A stretch of 5,018 bases of DNA from Bacillota bacterium (GTDB lineage: Bacteria > Bacillota > Clostridia > Christensenellales > Aristaeellaceae): positions 1-5,018 of the forward strand of contig WRGP01000092.1 of NCBI GenBank assembly GCA_009787135.1, in the 5' to 3' direction. Of the stretch, positions 4,649 through 5,018 are shown piece after piece. Within the stretch, counting starts at the first letter, position 1, and each line of letters opens with the position of its first letter. The notes beneath the pieces are model-generated. The model did no database searches, had not been told where the DNA came from, and saw only the letters and a list, made by a program, of their open reading frames with translations. A program made the position numbers and the translations under genes.

Positions 4649-5018
4649 ATGCTGACAGCGCTACTGCTCATGCTCAGGGATGTTCTGTTTTTTCTTGGAT
4701 ACATTTCCAGCCGCTCCTCGTTTCCAAGGCCCCTGTCCGCGGAGAAGGAACACGAGTACGTGGACCGCATGCAGCATGGGGACGACGCGGCGCGGCGCCT
4801 GCTCATTGAGCATAACCTGCGCCTGGTCGCCCACATTGCCCGCAAATATACCGTGCCCGGCCACGACGCGGACGACCTGATCTCCATTGGCACCATCGGG
4901 CTGATCAAGGCGGTGGGCACCTTCAAGCCCGGCAGCGGCGCCACACTGTCCACCTATGCCAGCCGCTGCATTGAAAACGAGATTCTCATGTGCCTTCGCG
5001 CCTCTCAAAAACGCAGAA
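4649..5018 (+). CDS. sigK: RNA polymerase sporulation sigma factor, pro-sigma-K, N-terminal part (runs off right edge)
   Basis: The first 123 codons are present with no stop. Sigma-K directs late mother-cell gene expression (spore coat and cortex maturation) in endospore formers. Residues 1-17 are a hydrophobic leader (LTALLLMLRDVLFFLG) followed by Y18 and FPRPLS (25-30), matching the layout of B. subtilis pro-sigma-K, which is made inactive and membrane-tethered until SpoIVFB cuts between a Ser and Tyr; here the aligned bond would be Gly17-Tyr18. Sigma region 1.2/2 follows: HGDDAARRLLIEHNLRLV (43-60), then DADDLISIGTIGLIKAV (73-89), the core-polymerase-binding segment, and STYASRCIENEILM (101-114). 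Region 4 lies outside the window. Frame is continuous through RCIENEILM, near where skin-type elements interrupt sigK in some species. The close relative SigE has a different pro-sequence, so SigK is preferred. Confidence 0.93.
   Translation, partial: MLTALLLMLRDVLFFLGYISSRSSFPRPLSAEKEHEYVDRMQHGDDAARRLLIEHNLRLVAHIARKYTVPGHDADDLISIGTIGLIKAVGTFKPGSGATLSTYASRCIENEILMCLRASQKRR

Noticed and set aside
4597..4953. Extension of the minus-strand methyltransferase frame to a 284-residue protein
   Set aside because: The extra N-terminal part is antisense to sigK, whose Shine-Dalgarno, start and protein sequence are convincing. The methyltransferase is complete from ATG 4596 with its own ribosome site.
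4661..5008. Minus-strand 115-residue frame at the right edge
   Set aside because: It is opposite the sigK coding region, which has clear sigma-factor motifs on the plus strand.

Overview
The window looks like chromosomal DNA of an endospore-forming member of the Firmicutes, most likely a GC-rich Clostridia lineage. Three things point there: Shine-Dalgarno sequences close to AGGAGG before almost every gene, a FeoA-FeoB-small Cys-rich protein operon of the type common in Clostridia, and the start of a sporulation sigma factor gene (sigK) at the right edge. This placement is inferred from protein resemblance, not from a search.

Layout from left to right. (1) The 3' two-thirds or more of mnmE, the tRNA-modification GTPase, runs off the left edge. 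(2) Tail-to-tail with it, only 7 bp away, is a minus-strand gene for a short DtxR/MntR-family metal-dependent repressor. (3) A 192-bp AT-rich divergent control region holds two back-to-back sigma-A type promoters and three related inverted repeats. Two are perfect GGTTAG-N6-CTAACC sites in the feo leader; one is a degenerate copy over the repressor's own predicted transcription start. (4) feoA, feoB and a 55-residue FeoB-associated Cys-rich membrane protein form a plus-strand operon with ATGA overlaps at both junctions. (5) A convergent minus-strand gene encodes a methylated-DNA--protein-cysteine methyltransferase. (6) Divergent from it, 52 bp away, sigK starts and is cut by the right edge; its N-terminus carries a hydrophobic pro-sequence like that of pro-sigma-K.

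How the parts work together: the repressor and the feo operon read as one self-contained ferrous-iron uptake module. FeoB is the membrane Fe(II) transporter with a GTPase domain, FeoA its small SH3-like partner, and the Cys-rich protein a probable accessory at the membrane. The adjacent repressor carries a DtxR-like Cys in its metal site and probably shuts off both promoters when iron is sufficient. mnmE, the methyltransferase gene and sigK are unrelated housekeeping, repair and sporulation genes.

Nothing in the window is a clearly undescribed system. The most interesting feature is the operator architecture: TTAG-N6-CTAA is exactly one of the two interleaved repeats that make up the classical 19-bp DtxR/IdeR box, so the sites look like single-dimer versions of it. 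No RNA genes, mobile elements, CRISPR arrays or canonical intrinsic terminators were seen, and no gene-free stretch exceeds 300 bases.
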